Source: Flavobacterium hercynium
GTDB lineage: Bacteria; Bacteroidota; Bacteroidia; Flavobacteriales; Flavobacteriaceae
Length of the DNA stretch: 64,000 nucleotides
Reading direction: 5' to 3'
Assembly (NCBI RefSeq): GCF_002217285.1
Contig: NZ_MUGW01000020.1
Location: 124,001 to 188,000, forward strand
Part shown: piece by piece, positions 1 to 9,814 of the stretch
Numbering within the stretch: position 1 is the first letter of the stretch
How the letters are laid out: every line of letters starts with the position of its first letter
Program-made: the position numbers and the translations under genes
The notes under the pieces: generated by a model
The model's database searches: none
What the model saw: only the letters and a program-made list of their open reading frames with translations
What the model was told of the DNA's origin: nothing

Positions 1-1092
1 ATGGGGAAAAAAGCAAGAGTTATCGCATTTTATTTACCGCAGTATCATCCCATCGCTGAAAATGATAAATGGTGGGGGAAAGGATTTACAGAATGGACAA
101 ATGTGGGTAAAGCAAAACCTCTTTTTAGAGGACATTATCAACCGAGAGTTCCTGCTGATTTAGGATATTACGACTTACGGGTGCCAGAGGTTCGTCAATC
201 GCAGGCCGATATGGCTAGAGAATATGGTGTTGAAGGATTTTGTTATTGGCATTATTGGTTTGGAAATGGGAAGAGATTAATAGAGAGACCATTTAATGAA
301 GTTGTAAGTTCTGGAGAGCCTAATTTTCCTTTTTGTTTGGCATGGGCAAATGAAACATGGAAAGGATTTGATCATGGTCTTAATAATAGAAATATATTAA
401 TTGAACAATTGTATCCAGGACTAGAAGATTATAAAGCGCATTTTTATGAATTACTTTCTTCATTCAAGGATGAAAGATATATTAAAGTAAATGATAAATT
501 ACTCTTTATGATATACAAACCATTGGCAAGTAAGGAGATTTCAGTTTTTATGGAGGTTTGGAAGGAGTTAGCTATAGAGAATAATTTGCCAGGATTCTTT
601 TTTGTTGGTCATCATAATGATTTGCGAAACAGTTTAAAGCAAATAGAAGATACAGGAGTAGATGCAGTTAATACTACCAGATTAAATAATTATATAATTA
701 ATTATCGTTCTTTTTCTGAAAAGGCTGTGAGTAGAATTAAAAAATTTATTTGGGGTACAGCTTCTGCTTATGCAATTCCATATAAGATTATGTCTAAATA
801 TTTTATTGTACCAGAGGAAGATAAAAAGGAACATATATTTCCGAGTATTATTCCTGGTTGGGATCACACTCCAAGAAGTGGGAAGGAAGGTCTTGTAATG
901 ACTGGATCTACTCCTGAGTGGTTTGAAAGCCATGTAAAAGAAGCGGTTAATATTATTCAGAATAAAAAAGCAGACAATAAAATTATTTTTATTAAATCAT
1001 GGAATGAATGGGCAGAAGGAAATTATATGGAACCCGATTTAAAATGGGGTAAAAAATATTTAGAAGCTCTTAAACGCCAGATTTTTGAATAA
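1..1092 (+). CDS. WbsX-family glycosyltransferase / GH99-like protein
   Basis: A 363-residue protein starting with the N-terminus usual for the WbsX family (ARVIAFYLPQYHPI followed by WWGKGFTEWTNV). Later family blocks are the aromatic stretch FCYWHYWFGNGKRL near residue 80, LAWANETW near 113, and WNEWAEGNYMEPD near residue 335. WbsX proteins are found in O-antigen and capsule clusters and have a fold related to GH99 glycosidases; they are annotated as glycosyltransferases but the reaction is poorly established. The window begins exactly on the ATG, and the conserved start suggests the gene is complete, although upstream sequence is unseen. The next gene overlaps its stop by a few bases, so both are probably co-transcribed. 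The role in transfer is inferred; membership of the family is clear. Confidence 0.85.
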   Translation: MGKKARVIAFYLPQYHPIAENDKWWGKGFTEWTNVGKAKPLFRGHYQPRVPADLGYYDLRVPEVRQSQADMAREYGVEGFCYWHYWFGNGKRLIERPFNEVVSSGEPNFPFCLAWANETWKGFDHGLNNRNILIEQLYPGLEDYKAHFYELLSSFKDERYIKVNDKLLFMIYKPLASKEISVFMEVWKELAIENNLPGFFFVGHHNDLRNSLKQIEDTGVDAVNTTRLNNYIINYRSFSEKAVSRIKKFIWGTASAYAIPYKIMSKYFIVPEEDKKEHIFPSIIPGWDHTPRSGKEGLVMTGSTPEWFESHVKEAVNIIQNKKADNKIIFIKSWNEWAEGNYMEPDLKWGKKYLEALKRQIFE

Positions 1093-2089
1093 TTTATTTC
1101 CCGTGAAAATTTCAGTTATAATTCCTGTTTTTAATGTTGAATGTTTCCTTGAAAGATGTATAGACAGTATTTTAGCTCAAACTCTAAATGATATTGAAAT
1201 CATTTGTATTGACGACTGTTCAACCGATAATTCTTTTGAAATTATTAGTAAGTATGCAGGCCAGGATAGTCGATTAAGAGTTTATCAAAATAAAAAAAAT
1301 ATTGGTCAAGGGCTAACTCGTAACAGAGGTATTGATCTCGCAAATGGGGAATACATCGCTTTTGTTGATAGTGATGATTGGATTGAATCAGATATGTATG
1401 AATCAATGTATGCTGTGACATATTTAAAAAAGTATGATTTAATTTGCTGTAATTTAATTTATGATTTTCCAAATGGAATTTCAGAGGCTCCAATAATGCC
1501 TGAATCAAAATTAATTGATCTTGATTTTTTAATAAATGAGAGTATAGCTCCATCAATAAAACTTTTTTCCTCAAATTCTCCTTGTGATAAACTTTATAAA
1601 AGAGAATATTTACAGAAATTAGAACTAAAGTTTGAGAGTGAGAGGATTTTTCTATACGAAGATAAACTTTTTAATCTAACGCTATTTTCATCTAACCCAA
1701 GTTTCTTTTTTGTTCCAAAAGTTCTTTATCATTATAGTATTCGTCATGGGAGTACAATGACATCTTATAAAGCAGATCTAGTCTCGAAATATTTTATTAT
1801 GTATGATAAAATTATGATGCTTTTGTTTGATAAAAATATGATTAACAATGAGGTACAAAAAAGATTTAGAAGAGGTTTATTTGAAATTACATTTACTTTT
1901 TGTTTAAATGCATTAGTATATAATAAATCATGGAAAGGTAAATTTTTAGATTTTTTTGCTATAATTTATAATGTCAGAATAACGTCTAATGTGAAAAAGT
2001 TTAATATAAAAGATATACCTTCATCATCTTCAAAAACCAATAAATTAGTTAAAATAGGATGCTTTTTGATTTTAAAATATTTTAGGTAA
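1085..2089 (+). CDS. GT2 family glycosyltransferase
   Basis: A 334-residue inverting-type GT-A transferase. The nucleotide-binding N-terminus reads KISVIIPVFNVE, followed by the IDDCSTDNS block near residue 45 and the metal-binding FVDSDDW near residue 93. About 200 further residues without clear motifs probably set acceptor specificity. The start is uncertain: a TTG at 1085 overlaps the previous stop by 8 bases, and a GTG at 1103 would place the protein start right at the conserved KISVIIP segment. It presumably adds one sugar to the lipid-linked repeat unit at the inner face of the inner membrane. Donor and acceptor cannot be read from the sequence. Confidence 0.85.
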   Translation: MNNLFPVKISVIIPVFNVECFLERCIDSILAQTLNDIEIICIDDCSTDNSFEIISKYAGQDSRLRVYQNKKNIGQGLTRNRGIDLANGEYIAFVDSDDWIESDMYESMYAVTYLKKYDLICCNLIYDFPNGISEAPIMPESKLIDLDFLINESIAPSIKLFSSNSPCDKLYKREYLQKLELKFESERIFLYEDKLFNLTLFSSNPSFFFVPKVLYHYSIRHGSTMTSYKADLVSKYFIMYDKIMMLLFDKNMINNEVQKRFRRGLFEITFTFCLNALVYNKSWKGKFLDFFAIIYNVRITSNVKKFNIKDIPSSSSKTNKLVKIGCFLILKYFR

Positions 2090-2114
2090 ATTAGAAGAAT
2101 ACATAATTGAAAGA

Positions 2115-3464
2115 ATGAATAATATAATTTATAGATTACTTTTTACGGTTTTGTTTATAGAGTCAATTTTATTGTTTTTATTGGCGCCTCGTTATTATCA
2201 TTTCGAGTTTAATTTGTTTTGTTTAGTACAATATTTGATAAGTTCTTTTTTATTCTTAAAAGCAAAAAATAAAAAAAATTATTTTGATTTTGATTTAATT
2301 TTTATGTTTTCATTTTTTTTTGTGATGTTTTTTTATCCTGTATTTATGTTTCAAAGTGATCCTTTAAAATATTTTGCATTTAAATATGAATTTAATGAAA
2401 ATGTTATTTCTAGATCAACTGCTCTTTCACTATTAGGAATACAAGCTTACTTTTTAGGAAGTATATCATTCAGAGATCAAACAAATATTAAGGCTCCTAA
2501 AAATAAAATCTATAATAGTATAACAAGACTTTCTATTGTATCGGCAATTTCATTTATATTATTTATTGTTTCTGGAGGTTATGCTAGTTTAAGAGGAGCA
2601 TATTCTGGTGAACAGATACAAGCATCTGGACTAGCTTCTTATTTTTGGGCTTTTTCGCCTGCTTTTTTATTTTGTGCTTTGGCATTACAGTTTAATAATT
2701 TATATATAAAAGACCAAAAAAAAATTATTAGAAAATACATAAATAAGACTTTAGTATTATATACAATTATTTTTATTGGACTGATTTTGTTTTCCGGTAG
2801 TAGAACATTTCCTCTTCAAATAATATTGATTTGCTGTGCATTATTTACAATGTTCTATAAACAAATAGGTTTTATCAGTTTTGCTGTTTTAGTATTCATT
2901 GGAGTTATAGGAATGTTTGCTGTAAATATCATGAGAGGTGGAGGGGATCTGTCGGGGCTTGCAGATATTGTAATGGATCTTATTATTAACAATAGAAATA
3001 CTTATGTAGCAGTTAATTATGTAGATGTTAATGGATTAACTTTTGGTAAATCAATGCTTGCAGTTTTGCTTGCACCATTTCCTTTTGCTCAAAGTATAAT
3101 ATTTTCAATATTTGGAATTAATCCTTGGGATGCTTCTTCGGCATCTATTATTACAAAAATTTCTCTTGGTGGAGAAAGTGAATTGGGGCTTGGAACAAAT
3201 ATTATAGCTGATTTATACATGTCATTTGGTATGATAGGTGTAATGTTTTTCATGTTTCTATTGGGAAGATACATTGCTAAGATTAAATATTTAGCGAAAA
3301 GTAATATTTACTATTTGATTTCATATACGATCATGATTTCTTATTCTGTTTTTCTTGTCCGGGCTGAATTTTTCTTTTTTAGCAGATATTTACTTTGGGG
3401 ATTATTTATTATTTTTTGTATCGAAGTTTATAATAATTCAAGAAAAAAAGCTCGTTTAAGATGA
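2115..3464 (+). CDS. Wzy-like O-antigen / oligosaccharide repeat unit polymerase
   Basis: A 449-residue, very hydrophobic protein with about ten to twelve predicted membrane segments. It has a longer non-membrane stretch around residues 280-370 containing GLTFGKSM and a GGESELGLG segment, as in oligosaccharide repeat-unit polymerases of the Wzy/EpsG kind. Such proteins join undecaprenyl-linked repeat units at the periplasmic face. Wzy proteins share little primary sequence, so the call rests on topology, length and its position among transferases. Base use is even more AT-rich than in neighbours, common for wzy genes. Its stop overlaps the next start as ATGA. No Wzx flippase, the usual partner, lies in the window. 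Confidence 0.75.
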   Translation: MNNIIYRLLFTVLFIESILLFLLAPRYYHFEFNLFCLVQYLISSFLFLKAKNKKNYFDFDLIFMFSFFFVMFFYPVFMFQSDPLKYFAFKYEFNENVISRSTALSLLGIQAYFLGSISFRDQTNIKAPKNKIYNSITRLSIVSAISFILFIVSGGYASLRGAYSGEQIQASGLASYFWAFSPAFLFCALALQFNNLYIKDQKKIIRKYINKTLVLYTIIFIGLILFSGSRTFPLQIILICCALFTMFYKQIGFISFAVLVFIGVIGMFAVNIMRGGGDLSGLADIVMDLIINNRNTYVAVNYVDVNGLTFGKSMLAVLLAPFPFAQSIIFSIFGINPWDASSASIITKISLGGESELGLGTNIIADLYMSFGMIGVMFFMFLLGRYIAKIKYLAKSNIYYLISYTIMISYSVFLVRAEFFFFSRYLLWGLFIIFCIEVYNNSRKKARLR

Positions 3465-4540
3465 ATATAGCAATATTAATAACCGATATTTCAAGAACAG
3501 GAGGTACTGAGAGAGCTGTAGTTACGCTAGCGAATATGCTTTGCAAAAAATATAATATTGTAAAAATTGTAAGCTTAACAAAGACTACGAACAAAAAAAG
3601 TTATTACAAAATTGATAGAAGAGTAGAAGTTGATTTTCTAAATAATGAACCTTTACATATCGGTTTGTTATCTAAAATAAAATGGAGTGTAAAAACTGTT
3701 TTTTTATTACGTAATTATTTTAGAAATAATAATATTGATATTATTATTTCTACAGGTCACAATAATAATTGGTTAATTCCTTTTGTTAGAAATAAGAGAG
3801 AATTAAAAATTATTGCTTGTGAACACATTGTATATTCAAGTATACCAAAAATTTCTAGATTTTTTATGTCATTGACTTATCCATATTTGGATAAAATTGT
3901 AGTATTATCTCAAAAAGCAAAAGAGAGTTTTATTAAATATTCTAAAGTTTCAATTATTCCTAATGCAATTTCGTTTAAACCAGAATTTCTATCTCAATTG
4001 ACGAAAAAGAAAATATTAATGGTTGGTAGATTAAGTTCGGAGAAAGGATTAGAGCGATTGATTCCTATAGCTACTAAACTAAAAGAGAAATTTTCAGATT
4101 GGTTAATTGTTATAGTGGGAGAAGGGCCAGAAAGAGAATTACTTGAGAGACTCATAAAAGAGTCTGGTTTGGAAGATTTTATCATTTTAGAAGGAATGCA
4201 GCAAAATATCGAAACTTATTATGTAGATAGTTCTATCTATATTATGACATCTCACTTTGAAGCATTTCCAATGGTTTTATTGGAAGCACAAAGCTTTGGT
4301 TTACCTATTGTCGTTTACAATTGCCCAGAAGGTCCTGGTCAAATTGTTAGAAACAATGAAAGTGGTTTTTTAATTGAAAATAATAATGCTGATGAATTTA
4401 TCGATAAAATTTCTATGTTAATTGAAAATCAAAATTTACGACAAGATTTTGGTAAAAAAGCTAAAATGAATACTGATATTTTTTCTGAAAAAGAAATAGT
4501 AAAAAAGTGGATTTTATTATTTGAGGAAATTATTAATTAA
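3461..4540 (+). CDS. GT4 family glycosyltransferase
   Basis: A 359-residue GT-B fold transferase. The N-terminal domain has the acceptor-side loop RTGGTERAVVTLAN near residue 12. The C-terminal nucleotide-binding domain starts near residue 184 (ILMVGRLSSEKGLERLI) and carries the retaining EX7E motif in EAFPMVLLEAQSFGLP near residue 267. This layout resembles the PglH/PimA-like retaining enzymes of capsule and O-antigen clusters. The ATG overlaps the wzy-like stop by four bases, which points to translational coupling. The linkage made is unknown. Confidence 0.87.
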   Translation: MNIAILITDISRTGGTERAVVTLANMLCKKYNIVKIVSLTKTTNKKSYYKIDRRVEVDFLNNEPLHIGLLSKIKWSVKTVFLLRNYFRNNNIDIIISTGHNNNWLIPFVRNKRELKIIACEHIVYSSIPKISRFFMSLTYPYLDKIVVLSQKAKESFIKYSKVSIIPNAISFKPEFLSQLTKKKILMVGRLSSEKGLERLIPIATKLKEKFSDWLIVIVGEGPERELLERLIKESGLEDFIILEGMQQNIETYYVDSSIYIMTSHFEAFPMVLLEAQSFGLPIVVYNCPEGPGQIVRNNESGFLIENNNADEFIDKISMLIENQNLRQDFGKKAKMNTDIFSEKEIVKKWILLFEEIIN

Positions 4541-4547
4541 ATAAAAA

Positions 4548-5636
4548 ATGAATATATTATTAGATAATATAATTTTTTCACTACAGAAAAGTGGAGGTGC
4601 ATCTGTTGTATGGCAGCAGCACATAGAAAGAATATTGAAAGATAGGGATTTTCAATGTCAATTCTTAGAATATGAAAATGCGGATTTAAATTTTTTTAGA
4701 AAACATTTATCGATAGATAATGAATTAATAGATGTAAAGAGTAAACAATTTATTAAACTCAATCGTTATTTGAATCTAAATTCAAAAGTAACTGATAAAC
4801 ATTTATTTCATTCGTCTTATTATAGAGTTGAAAAGGGTAAAAATAGTATTAATGTTACAACAGTTCATGATTTTACCTATGAGCATTTTATATCAGGACT
4901 TTCACAAAAAGTACATACATGGCAAAAGAACCTAGCCATAAATAGTTCAGATGGTATTATTTGTATTTCAGAAAGTACTAAAAAGGATTTGCTAAATTTT
5001 TTACCACACATTGATCCCAAAAAAATTAAAGTTATTTACAATGGTGTTGACGAAGACTTTAAACCATTAGCTAAGGATGTTATTTTTGATAAAAAACACC
5101 CTTTTAAAGATTATGAATATGCAATATATGTAGGAGATAGAAAAAGTGCCTATAAAAATTTTGCCATGGCAGTAGAAGCTTGTATGTTGGCAAATATTCC
5201 TCTTGTAATGATTGGAGGAGGAATCTTATCAGATTTAGAGTGTAATTTTCTTAAAAATAAGTTAGGATTAGGAAAATTTTCTATTTTGTTGGGAGTTGAA
5301 GTTCAAGATTTAAATTATTATTATAATAAAGCACTTTTTTTGCTTTACCCTTCTTTATATGAGGGATTTGGAATTCCAGTTGTTGAAGCTCAAAAAGCTG
5401 GATGCCCTGTTATTACAACAAATTCATCTTCTATTCCCGAGGTAATTGGAAATATGTATTTGGCTATAAATAATCCAACTCCACAATTAATATTTAAAAA
5501 GATGCAAGAATTATCGATAAATAGTAATTTGAGAAGTGAAACAATTGATTTAGGCTTTGAAAAGTCAAAACAATTTAGTTGGAATGAGACATATGATAAA
5601 ACAAAAGAGTTTTATGAGGAATTATATAATAAATAG
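4548..5636 (+). CDS. GT4 family glycosyltransferase
   Basis: A 362-residue GT-B transferase, retaining type. An acceptor-side HSSYYR block is followed by VTTVHDFTYE and GIICISEST typical of the WbdB/mannosyltransferase-like branch of GT4. The donor-binding half has YAIYVGDRKSAYKNF near residue 186 and the EX7E motif in EGFGIPVVEAQKAGCPV near residue 270. It starts seven bases after the preceding stop, within the same operon. The resemblance to mannosyl- or deoxyhexosyl-transferases is suggestive but does not fix the donor. Confidence 0.86.
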   Translation: MNILLDNIIFSLQKSGGASVVWQQHIERILKDRDFQCQFLEYENADLNFFRKHLSIDNELIDVKSKQFIKLNRYLNLNSKVTDKHLFHSSYYRVEKGKNSINVTTVHDFTYEHFISGLSQKVHTWQKNLAINSSDGIICISESTKKDLLNFLPHIDPKKIKVIYNGVDEDFKPLAKDVIFDKKHPFKDYEYAIYVGDRKSAYKNFAMAVEACMLANIPLVMIGGGILSDLECNFLKNKLGLGKFSILLGVEVQDLNYYYNKALFLLYPSLYEGFGIPVVEAQKAGCPVITTNSSSIPEVIGNMYLAINNPTPQLIFKKMQELSINSNLRSETIDLGFEKSKQFSWNETYDKTKEFYEELYNK

Positions 5637-5725
5637 AAGATACTAAATATAGATATAAATTAATAAAACATTGTTGCAATTCTTAAAATGTAATCTAAAA
5701 TTAATAAATGTATAAAAATAAAATA

Positions 5726-6859
5726 ATGAAAAATATTCTAATAACTGGAGGAGCAGGGTTTATTGGTAGTAATCTAGCAATGAAACTTATCGAAAAAGGA
5801 TATGAAATTACGGTTTTAGATAATCTTTCAGAACAAATACATGGAGAAAATCCTGAGGTTACTTCTCCATTATTTAGAAGAATAAAGGATAAAGTTAAGT
5901 TTTTAAAAGGTACAGTTACATCTAGAGAAGATTGGGAGAATGCCTTAAGGAATCAGCACATAATTGTACATTTTGCTGCAGAAACAGGTACTGGTCAATC
6001 TATGTATTGTATTGAAAAATATACTGAAGTAAATATTCAGGGAACAGCAATTATGCTGGATATTTTGGCAAATAGCAAACACTCAGTAGAAAAGATTATC
6101 ATTGCTTCCTCTCGTTCTATTTATGGAGAAGGAAAATATAAGCATTCAAAATTAGGAGTTGTATATCCGTCACATAGAAAAGAAATTGAAATGCTTAATG
6201 GCAATTTTGAACTTACTTACTCAGATAATGTAGTACTTGAATTATTGGCTACTGATGAAGAATCTAAAATTCATCCATCTTCTGTTTATGGTATTACAAA
6301 GCAAAATCAAGAGCAAATGATAATGACTGTTTGTCCTACTTTAGGGATTGATTCAGTAGCATTTAGATACCAAAATGTTTATGGGCCAGGTCAATCACTA
6401 TCAAATCCATATACAGGAATTTTATCTATTTTTTCTACTCAGATTAGAAATCACAACGCTATTCAAATTTTTGAGGATGGAAAAGAATCAAGGGATTTTG
6501 TTTTTATTGATGATGTGGTAGAAGCTACAATTCTAGGAATTGAAAAAAAAGAAGCAAATGGACATGTATTTAATGTTGGGACTGGAGTTGCAATAGATGT
6601 TGTTGAAGTTGCAAATTCACTGATTGAAGCGTATAATATAGATGTTCCAATAGAAATAACAGGTAGATTTCGATTGGGTGATATTAGGCATAATTATGCT
6701 GATTTAAGCAAGATTAAAGCTATTTTAGATTTTCAGCCTAAGGTTTATTTCAAAGAAGGGATAGAAAAGTTTTCATCTTGGGTATTAGAACAGGAAATTC
6801 AAGAAGATAAATTGAGCAAGTCTTTGGAAGAAATGAAGAAGAAAGGGTTACTGAAGTGA
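5726..6859 (+). CDS. dTDP-L-rhamnose 4-epimerase-like NAD-dependent SDR
   Basis: An extended short-chain dehydrogenase of 377 residues. The Rossmann motif is TGGAGFIGS at the N-terminus, the active-site serine region reads ASSRSIYGEGKY, and the catalytic YxxxK lies in SSVYGITK. The SSR(S/A)IYGEG signature and the extra insertion of about 40 residues after it match the WbiB/Tll type that converts dTDP-L-rhamnose to dTDP-6-deoxy-L-talose. An earlier ATG at 5708 would add six residues; I prefer 5726 because it has an A-rich leader and the conserved MKNILITGG start. rfbC, rfbD and rfbA lie downstream, so the substrate is plausible. Other 4-epimerase specificities remain possible. Confidence 0.78.
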   Translation: MKNILITGGAGFIGSNLAMKLIEKGYEITVLDNLSEQIHGENPEVTSPLFRRIKDKVKFLKGTVTSREDWENALRNQHIIVHFAAETGTGQSMYCIEKYTEVNIQGTAIMLDILANSKHSVEKIIIASSRSIYGEGKYKHSKLGVVYPSHRKEIEMLNGNFELTYSDNVVLELLATDEESKIHPSSVYGITKQNQEQMIMTVCPTLGIDSVAFRYQNVYGPGQSLSNPYTGILSIFSTQIRNHNAIQIFEDGKESRDFVFIDDVVEATILGIEKKEANGHVFNVGTGVAIDVVEVANSLIEAYNIDVPIEITGRFRLGDIRHNYADLSKIKAILDFQPKVYFKEGIEKFSSWVLEQEIQEDKLSKSLEEMKKKGLLK

Positions 6860-7890
6860 TGAAGGATAAAAAATTTAATGGTAAGAGAATACTTTTTCTA
6901 TCGGTAAAACTATTTAACTACGAAAATATTATTGCAGATAAATTGCGATCTTTAGGTGCTATCGTTGATTACTATGATGAGAGACCAAGTAACTCAATTT
7001 TTACAAAAGGAATAATTCGATTTAAGAGAGACTTTTATAATTTAAAGATTTCCAAATATTACAATGGTATTTTAGAAAAAATAAAAAATATTAAATATGA
7101 TTATTTTTTTTTAATAAAAGGCGAAGTTGTTCCACAGTACTTTATAGATAAGTTAAAAGATTTAAATCCCGGAATTATATTTCTTTATTATACTTTTGAT
7201 TCGTTTGAAAATAATCCAAATGGCCTTGATGTTTTAAAAAATTTTGATAAAAAATATACTTTTGATAATCAAGATTCAAAGCTTTATAATTTAAGTTTTA
7301 GGCCGCTATTTTTTTCAGATGATTATTATAAAGCAGATAATGTTAGTAAAATAAAGTATGATTTACTGTTTATTGGAACAGCTCATTCTGATAGATATAT
7401 TATAGGCGAAAAAATTAGCCAATGGTGTGAAGATAAAAAACTTAAAAGTTTTATGTTTTATTATTCTCCTAGTAGACTTGTTTTCTTGTTTTTTAAATTA
7501 TTTGACTCATCTTTTCAAAAATTTAAATATAATAAAATTTCTTTCTTTAGTTTAAAACATAAACAAATATTGGATTTATATAGACAATCAAAAGTAATTT
7601 TAGACGTAAATCATCCTAATCAAAGAGGATTAACAATGAGAGTTTTTGAGGCACTTGGTAGCGGAAAGAAAATCATGACAACAAATAAAGACATAAAAAA
7701 ATATCCTTTTTTTAATGAAAATAATATTTATGTTATAGATAGAAATGAAATTATTCTAAATGATCAGTTTTTTAATTTACCTTTTATTGATATAAATGAA
7801 AGATTGTATCATAAAATGTCAATATCCGGTTGGCTCGAAGAGTTATTTTTCGATACCAATTCGTTTGATTGGTTACAAAAAGAGGAGTAA
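6859..7890 (+). CDS. CgeB-like glycosyltransferase, family 1-like
   Basis: A protein of about 343 residues with a probable GT-B fold and no strict EX7E motif. The recognisable part is C-terminal: DLLFIGTAHSDRY, then LDLYRQSKVILDVNHPNQRGLTMRVFEALGSG, as in CgeB/CpsH-like transferases of polysaccharide clusters. The stop of the preceding epimerase and this ATG share one base (TGATG); a GTG at 6856 is an unlikely alternative. Base composition is very AT-rich with many lysine and asparagine codons. Donor and product are unknown. Confidence 0.7.
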   Translation: MKDKKFNGKRILFLSVKLFNYENIIADKLRSLGAIVDYYDERPSNSIFTKGIIRFKRDFYNLKISKYYNGILEKIKNIKYDYFFLIKGEVVPQYFIDKLKDLNPGIIFLYYTFDSFENNPNGLDVLKNFDKKYTFDNQDSKLYNLSFRPLFFSDDYYKADNVSKIKYDLLFIGTAHSDRYIIGEKISQWCEDKKLKSFMFYYSPSRLVFLFFKLFDSSFQKFKYNKISFFSLKHKQILDLYRQSKVILDVNHPNQRGLTMRVFEALGSGKKIMTTNKDIKKYPFFNENNIYVIDRNEIILNDQFFNLPFIDINERLYHKMSISGWLEELFFDTNSFDWLQKEE

Positions 7891-7912
7891 TTAAATACAA
7901 TTATTATAGTCT

Positions 7913-8806
7913 ATGAATATATTATTAGTAGGTTCAAATGGTTTTTTAGGAAATATTATAAAAATGGAATTAGATAAAGACAATGATTTCACTACTTTAT
8001 CTAGATCTGGTTGTAATTATAATGTGTCATTAGAAAATGAAGTGCCAAATTTTATAAAAAGTTTTGATTTAGTAATTCATTCAGCAGGAAAAGCACATAG
8101 TGTTCCTAAAACTGAAGAGGATAAAAAACAATTTCATGATGTTAATGTTACTGGAACTTTAAATTTGCTGAAAGGACTTGAAAAATCTGGTTTACCTAAG
8201 AGTTTTGTGTTTATTAGTTCCGTTTCTGTATATGGCCGGGAGATAGGGACAAGTATAGATGAAGATCATCCATTGCAAGCAAAGGATCCTTACGGAGTAA
8301 GTAAAATTGAAGCTGAAAAACATGTAGAGGAATGGTGTCGTTCTAATAACGTTGTGTTTACTATATTAAGATTACCACTATTAGTTGGCAAAGACGCTCC
8401 TGGTAATCTAGGGGCAATGGTAAAAGCCATTAACAAAGGTTATTACTTTAATATTGGTGGAGGTATAGCAAAAAAAAGTATGGTTTTGGCAAAAGATGTA
8501 GCTGTTTTTATATCGCAAGTAGCACCAATTGGAGGAGTATATAATTTGACAGATGGAGTTCATCCTAATTTTAAAGATTTAAGTTTTGCGATATCTAAAA
8601 GTAATAAGCAACAAATTAATTTGCCTTTTTTTGTAGCAAAAATGTTTGGAAAAATAGGAGATATTTTAGGTGACAAAGCACCTATTAATTCTAAAAAAGT
8701 TCAAAAAATAACATCAGATTTAACTTTTGATGATTCAAAAGCACGAAAATTATTAAACTGGAAACCGGAATCAGTTTTGAGTTATCTGAAAAATGAAAAA
8801 ATATAG
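7913..8806 (+). CDS. NAD-dependent sugar epimerase/4-keto reductase (WbpV-like SDR)
   Basis: A 297-residue extended SDR with the cofactor motif VGSNGFLG at the N-terminus, serine region FISSVSVYG and catalytic YxxxK in DPYGVSKIEAEK near residue 130. The next gene is a WecA/WbpL-type initiating transferase. The pairing of a small SDR with that transferase is typical of loci making UDP-QuiNAc or UDP-FucNAc, where the SDR reduces the 4-keto sugar made by a WbpM-type dehydratase (a candidate starts at 13,829). Function as reductase rather than 4-epimerase is inferred from that context. Confidence 0.72.
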   Translation: MNILLVGSNGFLGNIIKMELDKDNDFTTLSRSGCNYNVSLENEVPNFIKSFDLVIHSAGKAHSVPKTEEDKKQFHDVNVTGTLNLLKGLEKSGLPKSFVFISSVSVYGREIGTSIDEDHPLQAKDPYGVSKIEAEKHVEEWCRSNNVVFTILRLPLLVGKDAPGNLGAMVKAINKGYYFNIGGGIAKKSMVLAKDVAVFISQVAPIGGVYNLTDGVHPNFKDLSFAISKSNKQQINLPFFVAKMFGKIGDILGDKAPINSKKVQKITSDLTFDDSKARKLLNWKPESVLSYLKNEKI

Positions 8807-8851
8807 TAACATTCTTTTTAACTAAAAATTAAAAATATCATATTCAAATAA

Positions 8852-9814
8852 ATGCAATATACAATATTAGGAATGCTTTTAATGATTATCATGTTACTAT
8901 ATTTTATAGTAGCAAATCATTTTAATATCATTGATAAGCCAAATGAAAGAAGCTCGCATACTGAAATTACTTTAAGAGGAGGCGGTATCATTTTTTGGTT
9001 TGCATCACTTTTGTATTTTATACAGAATGTTGAAGCAAATTATTTTTTCTTTACAGGAATTACCTTGGTTAGTTTTGTTAGTTTTTGGGATGATGTTCAA
9101 AGCTTGTCGAATAAAATTAGAATTTCAATTCATTTTATAGCGATTACAATAATTTTTTATGATTTAAATCTATTTAATTTAATACCTCTTTACAGCATTA
9201 TTATCACATACATATTAGCGATAGGATTGATCAATGCTTATAATTTTATGGATGGCATAAATGGTATAACCGGATTATATACCTTGGCAGTAATGGGGTC
9301 TTTTTTATACGTTAATAAATATATTCAGTTTTTTATTGATGCGGTCTTCATTAAGTATGCTATCATTGCAAGTTTGGTTTTCTTGTTTTTTAATTACAGA
9401 AAAAAAGCAAAATGTTTTGCAGGTGATATTGGAAGTATAGCCATTGCTTTTTGGATTATTTTTTTGGTACTGAAACTTATCTTAAAAACAAATTCATTAG
9501 TTTGGCTTTTATTTTTATCAGTTTATGGAGCAGATGCTATTTGTACAATAGTGCATCGATTATATTTGAAACAGAATATTTTTGAGGCACATCGTTTACA
9601 CTTATATCAGGTTTTAAGTAATGAATATAAGATTCAACATCGACTAGTTTCTTTAATTTATGCTATAGCCCAAACTCTGATTTCGATTTTGGTCATTTTG
9701 TCTTATCAGAAAATTAATGATATACTGTTATTATTTACCATAATTATATTTTTGATTATAATATACTGTTCGAAATTTTATTTATTAAAGAAGAATAATT
9801 TAAAATTAAATTAA
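8852..9814 (+). CDS. WecA/WbpL-type polyprenyl-phosphate HexNAc-1-phosphate transferase
   Basis: A 320-residue polytopic membrane protein of the MraY/WecA family, with about ten membrane segments. Family motifs are present in order: RGGGI near 42, the magnesium-binding FWDDVQS near 80, NAYNFMDGINGITG near 128, FAGDIGS near 190, and the cytoplasmic HRLHLYQ near 247. It should transfer a UDP-activated N-acetylated aminosugar phosphate to undecaprenyl phosphate and so start repeat-unit assembly. The neighbouring reductase suggests QuiNAc-1-P or FucNAc-1-P as substrate. A second, unrelated initiating enzyme lies at 52,326. Its stop overlaps the next start as TAATG. Confidence 0.88.
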   Translation: MQYTILGMLLMIIMLLYFIVANHFNIIDKPNERSSHTEITLRGGGIIFWFASLLYFIQNVEANYFFFTGITLVSFVSFWDDVQSLSNKIRISIHFIAITIIFYDLNLFNLIPLYSIIITYILAIGLINAYNFMDGINGITGLYTLAVMGSFLYVNKYIQFFIDAVFIKYAIIASLVFLFFNYRKKAKCFAGDIGSIAIAFWIIFLVLKLILKTNSLVWLLFLSVYGADAICTIVHRLYLKQNIFEAHRLHLYQVLSNEYKIQHRLVSLIYAIAQTLISILVILSYQKINDILLLFTIIIFLIIIYCSKFYLLKKNNLKLN

